The notes under the pieces are model-generated. The model saw nothing but the letters and a program-made list of their open reading frames with translations, made no database searches and was not told the origin of the DNA. A stretch of DNA of 64,000 nucleotides from Phlebotomus papatasi. Taxonomy: Eukaryota > Arthropoda > Insecta > Diptera > Psychodidae. The position numbers were made by a program, and so were the translations under genes. This document shows, piece after piece, positions 11,935-23,336 of this stretch (within the stretch, counting starts at the first letter, position 1; each line of letters begins with the position of its first letter). The stretch is taken from assembly GCF_024763615.1 (NCBI RefSeq), contig NC_077222.1, positions 14,136,001 through 14,200,000 on the forward strand, read 5' to 3'.

Positions 11935-14320
11935 CGACCGTTTTTTTTTTGATATCCCACATTTTTTTCTCGCACAGACCTGTCTGTAAGCTCAAAAAAC
12001 CACAAAAAGGAGCTATAAGAAAATTACATTTAAGCAAAAAACCGTGTATCTTTATTGCCATTATTAATTAGAAAATACTTTTGTCATTCTCATAATCTGA
12101 TAAAAAATTAGTATTTTCAAGAAAAAAAATCAATATGGGTGGTTTTGATGGTTTCCCCATCATCTTTTTCCCACATCCAAAAATATCTCAAATGAGATTG
12201 GTCCCTAGAGAACTTAGCTACACTGAAAGTTCTTGAAGTAGGTCATTAACACAAAATTGGTGTTTCATGTAGAGGAAAGCAAGAGGCAAGATTTAAAAAA
12301 AAAAGTCTTTTAAATCCCCGAACATAACAATCTAATTCAAGTTTCTCTCCCTGATTTCTCCACATTTGTAGTTTTAAATCATTTTGGGTTGGAGAGATTA
12401 TAGGCAATGTTAACTGACTTGCCCTTGAACCTCACCACAATTCCTGGTCAAGACTTTTTTTCTCTCTTCTGCCTCTTTAATTTCCAGAGTGAATTATATA
12501 AAAAAAAGTTCATTTTCAAACCAATTCTCTTAAAGTTTCCCCATCTCCTTCTATTCTAACATATACACTTGGTATTATTTTTCTTGTCACGAAGGTAAGG
12601 GGCAAATGCTTATAGGCATATCATCGTGAAGAAGAACTTTGTATAGAATAAATTCCTCAACACGAAGTAAAATTTCTCAAGTGAAACGCCTTCAAATTTC
12701 ATAGAAAGTTCTCTCTTTTTTCCCTTCAAAATCATATTTGTCCGATGACTTTGCAAGTTATCAAAAATATCAATTGAATAGAATCACTTTTTCATCGTTC
12801 AAAGGTAATTTTTCATAAGAAGACCCACACATGTATTAAGCTTTTTATCCTCACTTCTCAATTAGTCATAAAAATTCATTCATTAATTTTCACGGGAATA
12901 AATCCATCAATTGATCTTCGTCACACTATCAACAATTCTCCAACAAGAGTCACTCTTTTTTTATTCTTTTTTTTTCAAAATTCTTCTTGTGAGATTCCTC
13001 TTAAGTGTCATTTTACCGAAATGACTGTCGTTTGTCTTGTGAAAAATATATAATAAGTTGATTGAAATTTGGGATATTGACCTTCTCATCGAGACTTTTT
13101 TATTTCTTTTCTAAGTTGACGAAATACCTCCCGTATCGAAAAATTTTAATGAAGAAAAAAATCTTAGATTTCTCAAAATTAAGCAGAAAAAAAACACCAA
13201 ATTATTTTCTTAATGTGTCCGTGAAAAAAGACATTAACCATTTAACTTTCAATAGCAAAATCTTATAAAATTGAGCTACCAATTTTTTGTTTGTCGCGAA
13301 AGAGCGTGAAATAAAAAGGATTATACGGGGGAGATTGAAAATAAATTAAGAAGTGAAAAATTTGCTCAAGAAAAATTCTTTCATGGTCATCAATTTTTTC
13401 GCACTCATGAATTTACTGCAAGTAAGGCTGTTATTTTATTTTATTGCACACAAGAAAAAGTTGCAATTGGAATAGTTATTATAAATGTTGTAAATAATTT
13501 TGCTAATTAGACTTTGACATAAAGATTTACAATAATGAATAATTGCAACAATTGCTAATTACCCTTATGAATATATTATAGCATAAACATAAACGATTGG
13601 TGTGTCAGATTGACTGCAATTTTCCCAATGAGATCGAGTGTGATAAGCCGGCGGCAGTCCAAGCACATTTTCGAACGAAATTAAAATTGAAATTTATGGA
13701 ATTGATCCAAGTTCTAAATGAATTGTTTATATTTATATTTAGTAGCAGAGAGCGGATGGAAAAAGACCTTTCTTGATTTTTTATCTTCAATTTCGTTCTA
13801 AAGAATTAAAGAGAAAAGATTAAGAAAGGTCTACTGTTTCTTCCACTATCTGTTACAAACCATCAAACCGAAAATTCATTTAAAACGTTTTATATTTAGT
13901 TCACATTTAAGTTGTTGGATTCTCATGAGTACTAAATTTATTACACAAGAAAATTTTTAAAAGACAAATGTATTTTTGAACAAAGAAATCTTCATAAAAA
14001 CTGAGAATGTAGGTCTACAATCCTACAAATACTAATGGTAAATTAATTATAGACTAATCTTAGAACTTCAAACTACCCTTTAATAGAAATTGTGAATGCT
14101 ATGAGGGTAAATCGGGATAGGGGATGTCCTGCATGTTTGAGACGCGGTGGTATATTCTTCTATTTAGCTGGGGCTACACTAAAATACGATGCTCTTTTGT
14201 ATATTTTAAAAGAAAGCTGGTTCTTACCATAATTTAATTTAGGCCTACAATTGTTTTGTAGAGCTAAAAGACATTACGTTAAAGTCCAATTTCCTTTAGA
14301 AGTATACGAAAGAATATCGT
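11935..14320. other. AT-rich non-coding region
   Basis: No gene or structured repeat was recognised in these 2.4 kb. Confidence 0.4.
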
Positions 14321-14326
14321 ATAAGG

Positions 14327-14514
14327 TACCGTAGATGCGCGTGATTTTGCCCCCGTACTGTTTGTATTTTTTTCTTTAATTTTAATGTTTAAAAGAACGG
14401 TCTTCACCGATCCAGACATGGTATAGCGGATCGGCAAAGACCGCCCCTAAGTGCTAGAATTAAAGAAAAGCTTACAAACAGGAAGGGAGGGAAATATTAC
14501 CCAAATCTACGGTA
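14327..14514. mobile_element. Small TIR element with internal hairpin
   Basis: The ends are TACCGTAGAT and its near-complement ATCTACGGTA. Inside is a strong hairpin, CGGTCTTCACCGATCC pairing with GGATCGGCAAAGACCG around 14398-14443. A similar hairpin (GGTCTTTACCGATC with GGGTCGGTTAAGACC) occurs at about 28250-28300, so this is a small family. Confidence 0.65.
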
Positions 14515-15103
14515 ACTGAAGCATGAATCGGCCATGATGACGATGGTGACCATGTCACATATAAGATTAATACTTTCTGAACTGCGAGAATGCCAACAAA
14601 GGATAGCAAGTGTTTTATCTTGCCTCTCTCTTGTGTTTCGCTCGAAATCTGACCGAATCACAGTTGGCACGCATGGAAAATTGCTCGTGTGCCTGTAATA
14701 CGATTCAGAAATCAATTAATACGAACAGTAATATCTTACTCATCGTATTACTCCACTAGAGTGTACTCTTTGTAACACACGTGATTTTCCATTTAAAATT
14801 TTGCATACTATATACCTCTCTTTCCGGCTTTTTTTAATATTAATATTAATCTTATGTATGACACCTCGGTGAAGGTTGAATCGTCACCCCAAAATAATAT
14901 TACTTTTTTGAAAATTATTCGTTACTTTTTATTAATTGTTTTTTTTTTTGCAAAATGTGTTGCATTAGTTATTAATGGAATATCTGCTACAAAAGATATC
15001 CTTCGTTAAAAGCGACGAATTAAAAAAAAAAAATAAGAAACATTTTACTTTTGGGTGATGATCCAATTGATCACGGAGCATTCTTCACTTTTTTGATTCA
15101 ATG

Positions 15104-15272
15104 TAGGGGGAAGTTGGGCACCTTTGAATAAGGGTAACTTTGAAATTGGGCTTTCTCTTATTTCTAAATGAAATCTAAATTACATCATGATAAAGCTGAA
15201 TTCCATTTAAAAATAGGGGAAGACGCCCAATTTCAAAGCTACCCTACTTCAAAGGTACCCCACTTCCCCCTA
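15104..15272. mobile_element. MITE with TAGGGG ends, copy A
   Basis: The left end is TAGGGGGAAGTTGGGCACC. The right end is the complement of TAGGGGGAAGTGGGGTACC. Arms pair for about 50 bp around an AT-rich centre. TA at both borders fits a Tc1/mariner-type duplication. It has the same kind of ends as the elements at 33126-33347 and 46157-46339. Confidence 0.75.
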
Positions 15273-15274
15273 TA

Positions 15275-18110
15275 TGCGAACAATTGGTGAAAATCTTATT
15301 AAAACAGTTTTTGGATCGCAATTTCAGTTCAAATGGCTTAATTTAAATATTATAAAAAAATGCTTTAACATTCGAATCTATTTAAATTCTTAAAGCGATC
15401 TTAGTATTTTATGTTTTTCGTATTTGTAACCGTTCTTTCGAAACTGCATTAAACTGCCCTATGTTCAAGTATCTTTTTCTAAATGGATATGAACTGTAAT
15501 CAAGCAAAATATTGTCCAGATTGGCTCCGTTTAGTAATAACCTTTTCAAAGGGACAGGGCCACTTTAAAGCTAGGCTAAATCTACCTGAAAATCTACCTG
15601 AAGCATAAAGTGAAAGTTCACATACTCGCCGTTTTAGCGCTAATTGTTCTGCCTTTTCGAATTTCGGTGTTCCCCATGGAGCATCAAATGCTAATCAAGT
15701 TCAATACAGCTGAAAAGATATGTATTTTCTGTTGAAATCTGCTAACTTTAAAATGACACTCGCGAGGCAGTGACATTTCCAATTTGGTTGGCACTTTTTG
15801 TTCGAAAATTTCTGACCGGTCAGCTGATCGACTTAGAAAAAATATGCTGAAAACACTGCTTTTTTCAGATAACTGTGATCGCTGGTTCTTGATACTTCAA
15901 TCGTCAACAACGTCAACAACAGTGCGTAAACGTTTACTGGGAAAAGTGAAGTTTTTTGTGCAGTTTTGTGATTTTTTAAGAACTAACTCACTTTTGTGAA
16001 ACTTTTCGAATTGAAAGTTCAAACTTGGGACAATTAGGTAAATTCTCTCTGATATATCTTCGAATCAGTACAGATAAGAACCTACACCAGAGAAAGCCCT
16101 TAAATCGAGAAGGTTATTACTGAACATGGGCTTATTAAACCTGGATATCGGTAATGTGAAGGTTTCTAGCACAATTTTTTTTAGATATTCATATAAAAAT
16201 ATGAAAATGAATTGTCTAAAGGTATGCTTGCGTTGAAGCTCCCCATCCTATACTCAAATAAACCGGTAAACAACAACAAAAGCTAGGTTTCGTAATCAAT
16301 ATTAAATTAATCTTCGGAAATAACAAAAAAAATTATATGAATTACGCAATTTTGATTAAATAGCAAATAATTCTACATTGGAAAACTTAACTGAAAAGTG
16401 ATACCACAAATATCTGCGATCTCAAAAAATTCAAAGTCATCAAATTATTTTTATTTTAATAGTTTTATTTTGCATAAGTTGTGTTTTTGCATCTTGGCGT
16501 CTTTATTTAAAAAGTATACCTCTAAAATAACCTAGTGATTTACTTTCCCAATTATAGCCGAAATTATCATATTTAAATAGCCCCCTACTCCCCTAACATA
16601 AAACAAGAGAAAATCACAATTTGTCGAGCGAAAATCTTATGTAATGAGGTTTCGTTCCTATTTCTCTTATTAGAGACATAAATTTTTACACAATTCTCTG
16701 TGAAAAAAAAACAAACAAAATTGTGGGAATAAGTGAAACAGAATGATACTTTAATAGTATGATTGATGAATATTTTTCTCTAAAAAAAAAATATCAAATA
16801 AAATGTACATCAAACACGCATTGGAAGGCTTCCACTATTTAGCAATAAAATAAATAAATAAAATAAAACCTACAATTTTCACTGTAATGAATGATGTTGT
16901 ACTTTTCATTTGCAACATCATAAAGTATATATCAATTATTATTAACTATTGTGCCCTTTCGATTACATACAATTATGCTAGAATAATACAGTGATGAAAA
17001 TTGCAAAAGAAATTACAAAAAAAAACCTCATATGAGAATGATGAAAAAGCATTTAATGAAAATTCAATCAATTGCTAATAATTGCAATTAAAGTGAAAAA
17101 GAATTGCAGCAGTATTCTTTTCTCCCCGGCAAATAAATTATTATTATTCAATATATCGATGAAAGGGAAAATTTTCTAGCATTATTCTCTGAAAAAAAAT
17201 GTATTTTTCTCTATTTGCAAAAAAAGAAATAAATAAAACTCTCACTGAAAGTGATTTAATTGCAATCAGTGTTTCAACCTTTTCTTTGCTGCTGCAATCT
17301 CTTTTCAATTTGATACACCTTCAATGTGATTTTATAATAAAAGTATAACGTGTTGGCTAAATAAAAAACCAGAGACCTATTGCAATATTAGAGAAAACTT
17401 TCACATTTCTTCAGTGAAATTATTCACCCTGGAACGTGACTCTTTTGACGAGAAATTTCTTGCAGTAAATTAAATAGAAATTTAAAACACTTTTTCAAGA
17501 CTGTTTTTCACTTCTAACGACGAAAAAAAAATGAGGAAAAAATAGAAAACAAGATTGTTTTCTCAATTCTCTTTCTGTCTCCACGTGAATTTTCCTTTTT
17601 TCACATTCTCTTTCACTTCTTAGATCTCTCTCACACCTTTTAAACTTCATCGCTATTTTGGTAAAATAAAAACCATTTTATTTAAATATTATATAGGTAA
17701 ATCACATAACAATTCATGTTGAGTTTATTGACTTCCCACTTGTTATTCCTCTCAACTGAAATATGCAAATTTCCTGTTTTATTTAATGTCATATATTCAC
17801 CTCAACTTAACAATGCATTGTCATTTGATGTGGCATATAAATTAAAACAACAACAAAGCATATTGCAATCCAATGGAAAATTGATATTATAAAATATATA
17901 TTTCCTTCACACTGAGAAAATGAGCATTATCAAATTTACTATCGTCCATTGAATATTCTACTAGTTCGCTAGTTGGAAAATTACAATGAGCTTTTAAGGG
18001 GATAATCCAATTAGATCGTATCAACTCGATTTTAGAATTTACAACCCTCTTTATGTTAGATTCTAATTGGAATTGCTTGTAAATTTTACTGGTCGGTTTT
18101 TATAATCTAA
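15275..18110. other. AT-rich non-coding region
   Basis: No exon or structured repeat was recognised. Several short A/T microsatellite runs are present (for example near 16850). Confidence 0.4.
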
Positions 18111-19425
18111 TAACTATATTGTAAAATTTACAATCCTTCTTTTAGTCAATATTGGCGACCGATACTTAATTTGAACAGAAAAGCCTTACAAAAACAGGAG
18201 AGTATTTCCGATTGTGCTACGAAGTCTTATGCCCTAGACACACTTACGACTTAAGCCGAAAGACGACTTAGTGGAAATGTAGTTTAAACATTATTTCGAA
18301 TATAAGTACGCTAAACCGTCTCTCGGCTAATTCTCAGGTCTGTCGAGGCCCTTATGATCTGCTCTGAATAAATCATCGAATATCGTCGTCACCCTTCGGT
18401 TTGCATTGCCGTGAACCGATCAGTCTCTAAACCAGGTCTGAGTTAAAAAAAAAAGCCGAAGTGAATTTAATGGTGCCTGTTGACATTCTTCGAAATGCCG
18501 CGAAAATTCACGTAGAGAAAATGAGAGGTTTTTTTTAATGTGAAAATTGTTTAATTCCTCAGAGTTAAGTCATTTTTACAAGAAAATCCTTTTAATAATT
18601 TAGTTGAATACAGTTATTTGGGTTAATTGTGAATAATTGTCGATATTACAACAAAAACATTGGGATGAAATTTTGACCTGGAAGACTCATATTCTTTTGA
18701 GCTGTCCCAAAATTCAGGATAGGTTTGAGAAAAACCCTTTTGTACAACACTATTTTGGTTAATAAGGAATGCAAAAGTACATATCACAAGAAGGGACACG
18801 ACCTACTAATAAGGATAAAATAGAGAAGAAAATATTTTGTCGCATTTCAGAGATTTTTTGCAACCGCAGCGCCGCCAGACGTTTGTCAATTGAATTATTT
18901 GTGTCTCTATCTCTCTCTCACAGTCGAATTGCGCGCGATTTAAGAACTTTCCATTTGAAGTGATTTTTGCATTTAATTTCTTTGTATTTCTGCAAGATTC
19001 AAGTAAAAGGGTGTGTAGTGAACAGCTATCCGTCTTCCAACAAAGATATCAAGAAAACAATTTCTTTCTATATGAGTTTTTATGTCTATTATGTCTTTTT
19101 GGCGCAAAAATATTTATCATGTCATCGTGAATGAGCGGGATTAGTGTTACCAGCATGGCTATCTGTAATTTCCAATTAAATTATCAACGTAAAATTTCCG
19201 ATATTACACGATTATCAACGAGCACAGGTCTGCTCTAAACTTTAATACCCACATAGTAAGTTTTACAATCTTGGTAAACATCTGACTGATCAATATTGGC
19301 GATCGATACTGGAATTGAAGAGCAAACCTTTGTAAAAACAGGCGAGCACTTCCGATTGTGCTACGAAGTCTCATGATCTGGATGTCGTCGTAACTATTAC
19401 CATTCATCGATCATTCGCGAAACTT

Positions 19426-19548
19426 TAATACCCACATAGTAAGTTTTACAATCTTGGTACAAATGTGACATTTTCCCTAATCAATACAGGGCGATTGATA
19501 CTCGAATTGAAGAGAAGCCGGATTGAAAAATTTACTATACGGGTATTA
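19426..19548. mobile_element. 123-bp MITE-like unit, copy 1
   Basis: It begins TAATACCCACATAGTAAG and ends with the near-complement TTTACTATACGGGTATTA. It is identical in length to copy 2 at 19791-19913, and part of the palindromic array. Confidence 0.7.
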
Positions 19549-19790
19549 CAGTTCGGAAATGATCGCCGAATAGTGGCGACAACATCCGACGCTTTGCTTA
19601 ATACGTATCATAGGACTTCGTAGCACAATCGGAAAAGCTCGTGTGTTTTCGCCTTCGTGAAAACCTTTTCGAAAACAGACAAATGCTTCCGATTGTGCTA
19701 CGAAGTCTCATGATTTGTATTAAGGAAATCGTTGTATATCGTCGTCACCCTTCAGTTCTCATTGCTATTCACCGATCAGTCTCTAAACTT

Positions 19791-19913
19791 TAATACCCAC
19801 ACAGTAAATTTTACAATCTTGGTAAAAAATGACATTTTCTTTAATAAATACTGGGAAACTGATACTCGAATTGAAGAGAAAACCGGATTGTAAAATTTAC
19901 TATACGGGTATTA
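19791..19913. mobile_element. 123-bp MITE-like unit, copy 2
   Basis: It begins TAATACCCACACAGTAAA and ends TTTACTATACGGGTATTA. It lies 365 bp downstream of copy 1 and differs from it by scattered substitutions. Confidence 0.7.
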
Positions 19914-20184
19914 GAATCTTGCAAATGATCGACAAATAGTGACGACAACATCCGACGCTTTGCTTAATAAAGATCATGAAACTTAGTAGGAAAATCGGAA
20001 GAGCTTGTCAGTTTTCGCATTTGGTAAAACCTTTCCGAAAACAGACGAGCACTTCCAATTCTTCTACGAAGTTGTGATGATCTCTATTAAGCAAATCATC
20101 GGTTATTGTCGTCACCCTTCGGCTTTCATTGCCATTCACGGATCATTTGCGCAACTCTAATATCCTCATAGTAAATTTTACAAT

Positions 20185-21458
20185 GCAGATGTGTCACTTA
20201 ATATCAATATAAAGTAAATTCTACAAAAAATGTGAACAAAAATTGTAGAAAATACAATCCAAATTTTCCAAAGTACCTAATTTAAATGTTATAACGAAAA
20301 TATAATAATTGTTTCAAATTAACACGAAAAATCGTGAAGAATATTTTGTTTTTCAATTTCCTTGTAAGGTTTTCTGTAAATCGTGAATTGCCATTCATAA
20401 TCTCTGTGCAAATCACCTGGAATATATCACTTTAAGTTGTAAGAAAAAAAAAAAGAGCCACAAGCAAAATTGCAAGAAGATAAACACCTCTCTCTCTCAT
20501 CTTGCATCAAGGTAAGATTGTAAAAAGTCTAATTCGTGTCGGTTTACTTTCACTATGTATGTAATATATATATGAAAAGTGTCTTTCTGTCGTTTTTATA
20601 CCCATGTTGTATTTATACACATTTATCCACTATAATAATACCAAAAGAAGTTTTGTGGTTTGTACAATCCAACCAAAAGAGAAAGCTAACTTTGGCGGAT
20701 ATGGGTGTTTGTGTCGCTGAGCGTCATGATTTCATTAAATTGACTTTCAATCTAAAATAGATTTCCTTCTTCTACTTTTTTTTCTCTCTATTATCTTTCA
20801 TTTTTCTTTCTCTCTGCATATGCATACAAAATACTCTTGCTAACATACCAAATATGGTTTGGAGACGAAGAAAACATTGCAAATAGAGCGCACTAAGTAA
20901 CTCAAAATAATAAAAAAAAAGTAGTAATAAAAAGCAAACATTAGCAGAGAAATTATTTAAGAGTGTGCGTTTGGTTTTCATCTTCTGCACAAATTCAATT
21001 TTCAAGCTCGCGTGCTTTAAATGAATTATTACAAAAAAAAAAAAAAAAGAAATAGAAAAACTATAAAAACTTGTTAACTTATTAACTCTTTACGCTATCA
21101 GATATTTTTTTACACACATTCTTTACTCCTTGAAATCGCTCTAATTGAGATTTATTTTAATAACTTTTTCTCTCTCTCTTTCTTTACAATTGTGTCTCAT
21201 TCGAAAATTTGAATGTGTCTCGGCTAAGTTCTATAATTCATAGCCATAAAAGTATTGTGAGAAAATTATAATTTACAATTCATTTTGTTTTTCTATCGTA
21301 AAATACTATGTAGGAATGATACATTAAAAAGAAAACTTCAATATTATCTGCTGTACAAGTGATACTTCACAGTTCCTATAATCTAATTATTTTTATAGGA
21401 TGCTTTGCTATAAAATTTTTGTTTTATAGGAATAAATTGCAACACTTTGACATGTGAT
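20185..21458. other. AT-rich region downstream of the 625-residue gene
   Basis: No other gene was recognised. The 3' untranslated region of the minus-strand gene ending at 21459 probably occupies the right-hand part. A (CT)n run lies at 20490-20500. Confidence 0.4.
21151..21156 (-). terminator. Candidate polyadenylation signal AATAAA
   Basis: TTTATT on the plus strand gives AATAAA on the minus strand, about 300 nt past the stop codon of the gene at 21459-23336. The region is AT-rich, so the hexamer could be chance. Confidence 0.35.
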
Positions 21459-23336
21459 TTACTCTTCAACAGGCATCAATTGTGATGCACCATTCCACAC
21501 CATATCGAGACAACTTAGAATCTCGTTACCACGATCTTTTTCCTGGAGAAAAAGCGGTGTTGAGTCCCTAATGATACCACTGGACTTTCTCTGATGATTG
21601 TTACCAAAGTGCTGCTCAGGGTAGCAACCACTGAAAATTGGTAATTGTGGTTGATCAAGTAGAAGATTGGCTATTTGTACCCCAAGATGGGGTGTCTGTT
21701 CATTGGCATAGCACTCAGGAATTCCATCACTGAAAACACTATCTGAGAATACACTGCCACTGTCTGATGATACACAATCACTTCCACCTGTGACTTTCGC
21801 CCCGGTCGATGATCCTCCTCCAATTGCTAAATTGCCGCTTGTCTCGTCACTGCGTAGATCAAGAGACTCCATAACACGTCTCGAGAGTATCTCCCAGCAG
21901 TTGTCCGTCAGGAGAAAATCACATACACGATCATCTGGTGGTGTCGACATATTCTTGCCGCCACCACCACCACTGCCACCATCAGCTCCATCGACAATAC
22001 TGAGAAGATCATCAGTGGCAAAATTGAGACCACTCAATAGATCACATCCCGAATCGCCAGAATCACTTAAACTACCCTTACGAGATCCATCGATATTTGT
22101 GCCATAGACTTGCTGTTGATTGCACAATTGTGGTGTACTACGCCATTCATTGCCCGATGATGATTTAATGTGACTCCCAATGACACCAACATTGCGGCGG
22201 GTTGCCTCAACTTCGCCCGAATTATCTGAGCACGATCGTCTTAGAGGAAATGCCCAGATCCGACAGAATGGATCACAGAGGCGACAGCTGCACGAACTCA
22301 TTTCTTCAGTTACCTCATCCGCCCCATTAACCGCCCGAAGATCACCACCATCACCAAGATCGGCAAATTGTAGTTCATCTTGGGCAGACATCATACCCAT
22401 CGTCGTCGTCGTCGTACTGCCTGAATTCTTCTTGTCAGCACCAAACTCTTGAATGGTGGTCTGTGTTGCCGTACTCGTGACCAATGGTAGAGATTTCATC
22501 GGTACACCATTGTTGGCATTGGTGCAATTATTTTTAACTGGCATAGACCCAAGCATCGATGTGACATTTGGATTTTGACATGTTGGCTTCCTTTCCTTCT
22601 TGCGCCTCTTCCGTGGCTTTATTATTCGCGGCAAACACGTGTCAGGTGTGTGACTATTTGACGACGATGTTGAACTACTTTCATCGCTATTCACCATTGA
22701 AAATGTATCAACTATGGGATGTCCTGTCGGATGACCCAACTGTCGATTGCCATTTTCATACACATTCCCACCAAATTCATCCATTCTCTGTGGCGTATAG
22801 CATGCCTGCGGTGGGATCTTCTGCATTGGTTGCGGATGCCTCACCAGTGGTGGTTTACGATGGTAACCCCTACCAGTTAGTATTAGGGGTGCCCCATGTG
22901 CATGTATTGCCAGACGTGACATTGCGCTCTCGTCAAAGTCACAGGCTGCACTTGATGGAGCCACACCACCACCGGTCTGTGTTGCGGGTGGTGGTGGTTT
23001 ATTCGACGGCGGCATCGTATGATGTTGCTGTTGTTGCTTACGTGGTCTCCGACTGGCGGTACTAATCAAGGGTACACCTGTCCATCCATTGGCATTTTGA
23101 TAGCAATTCATCATGAAGGCACCACCAGTATTGGTTTGACTGGGTTGATTTGGTGCAACAATGGCAGGAGTGCCCGTGACACCACCTGCACCATTGCCAC
23201 CACCGACAGCATTCTGATGGAAATAGGGCTGTCCAACAGGTGGTGTCTGATGATTGAGTTGATGATGTGTTGCCGGTGGTACCATGTATCGATTCATATA
23301 TCGATCCATACATGATGGTAACGTGGTGCTCATCAT
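21459..23336 (-). CDS. Unrecognised 625-residue low-complexity protein with basic and Cys-rich motifs
   Basis: This is the longest open frame in the window and clearly coding: it is GC-richer than its surroundings and open for 1.9 kb. I start it at the first ATG of a MM pair at 23336; the frame continues upstream only through a TTG and closes at a TAG at 23370-23372. The protein is rich in Ser, Gly, Asn, Gln and Pro. Features include poly-Gln/His near residues 100-110, a basic stretch PRKRRKKERKP near 241-251 that resembles a nuclear-localisation signal, a Cys-rich core SCSCRLCDPFCRIWAFPLRR near 348-367, poly-Gly near 457-463, and the motif DDRVCDFLLTDNCWEILSRR near 468-487. No signal peptide or membrane segment is evident. 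A regulatory or nuclear protein is an inference from composition. I do not recognise the family. It lies on the same strand as the CCR4 exons to the right and may be nested in their large intron. An untranslated upstream exon is possible. Confidence 0.8.
   Translation of the reverse strand: MMSTTLPSCMDRYMNRYMVPPATHHQLNHQTPPVGQPYFHQNAVGGGNGAGGVTGTPAIVAPNQPSQTNTGGAFMMNCYQNANGWTGVPLISTASRRPRKQQQQHHTMPPSNKPPPPATQTGGGVAPSSAACDFDESAMSRLAIHAHGAPLILTGRGYHRKPPLVRHPQPMQKIPPQACYTPQRMDEFGGNVYENGNRQLGHPTGHPIVDTFSMVNSDESSSTSSSNSHTPDTCLPRIIKPRKRRKKERKPTCQNPNVTSMLGSMPVKNNCTNANNGVPMKSLPLVTSTATQTTIQEFGADKKNSGSTTTTTMGMMSAQDELQFADLGDGGDLRAVNGADEVTEEMSSCSCRLCDPFCRIWAFPLRRSCSDNSGEVEATRRNVGVIGSHIKSSSGNEWRSTPQLCNQQQVYGTNIDGSRKGSLSDSGDSGCDLLSGLNFATDDLLSIVDGADGGSGGGGGKNMSTPPDDRVCDFLLTDNCWEILSRRVMESLDLRSDETSGNLAIGGGSSTGAKVTGGSDCVSSDSGSVFSDSVFSDGIPECYANEQTPHLGVQIANLLLDQPQLPIFSGCYPEQHFGNNHQRKSSGIIRDSTPLFLQEKDRGNEILSCLDMVWNGASQLMPVEE

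Larger units (their letters stand above)
18115..20180. repeat. Array of palindromic repeat units, spacing about 365 bp
   Basis: Blocks containing TAATACCCACATAGTAA, CCGATTGTGCTACGAAGTC and GTCGTCACCCTTC recur across the region. The first motif starts at 19243, 19426, 19791 and, in altered form, about 20156, so the latter three are 364-365 bp apart. Two kinds of inverted repeat alternate: a 123-bp element (19426-19548, 19791-19913) and a larger palindrome centred near 19665 with arms containing ACTTCGTAGCACAATCGG. A diverged partial unit lies at 18120-18430. No coding potential is seen. Confidence 0.75.
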
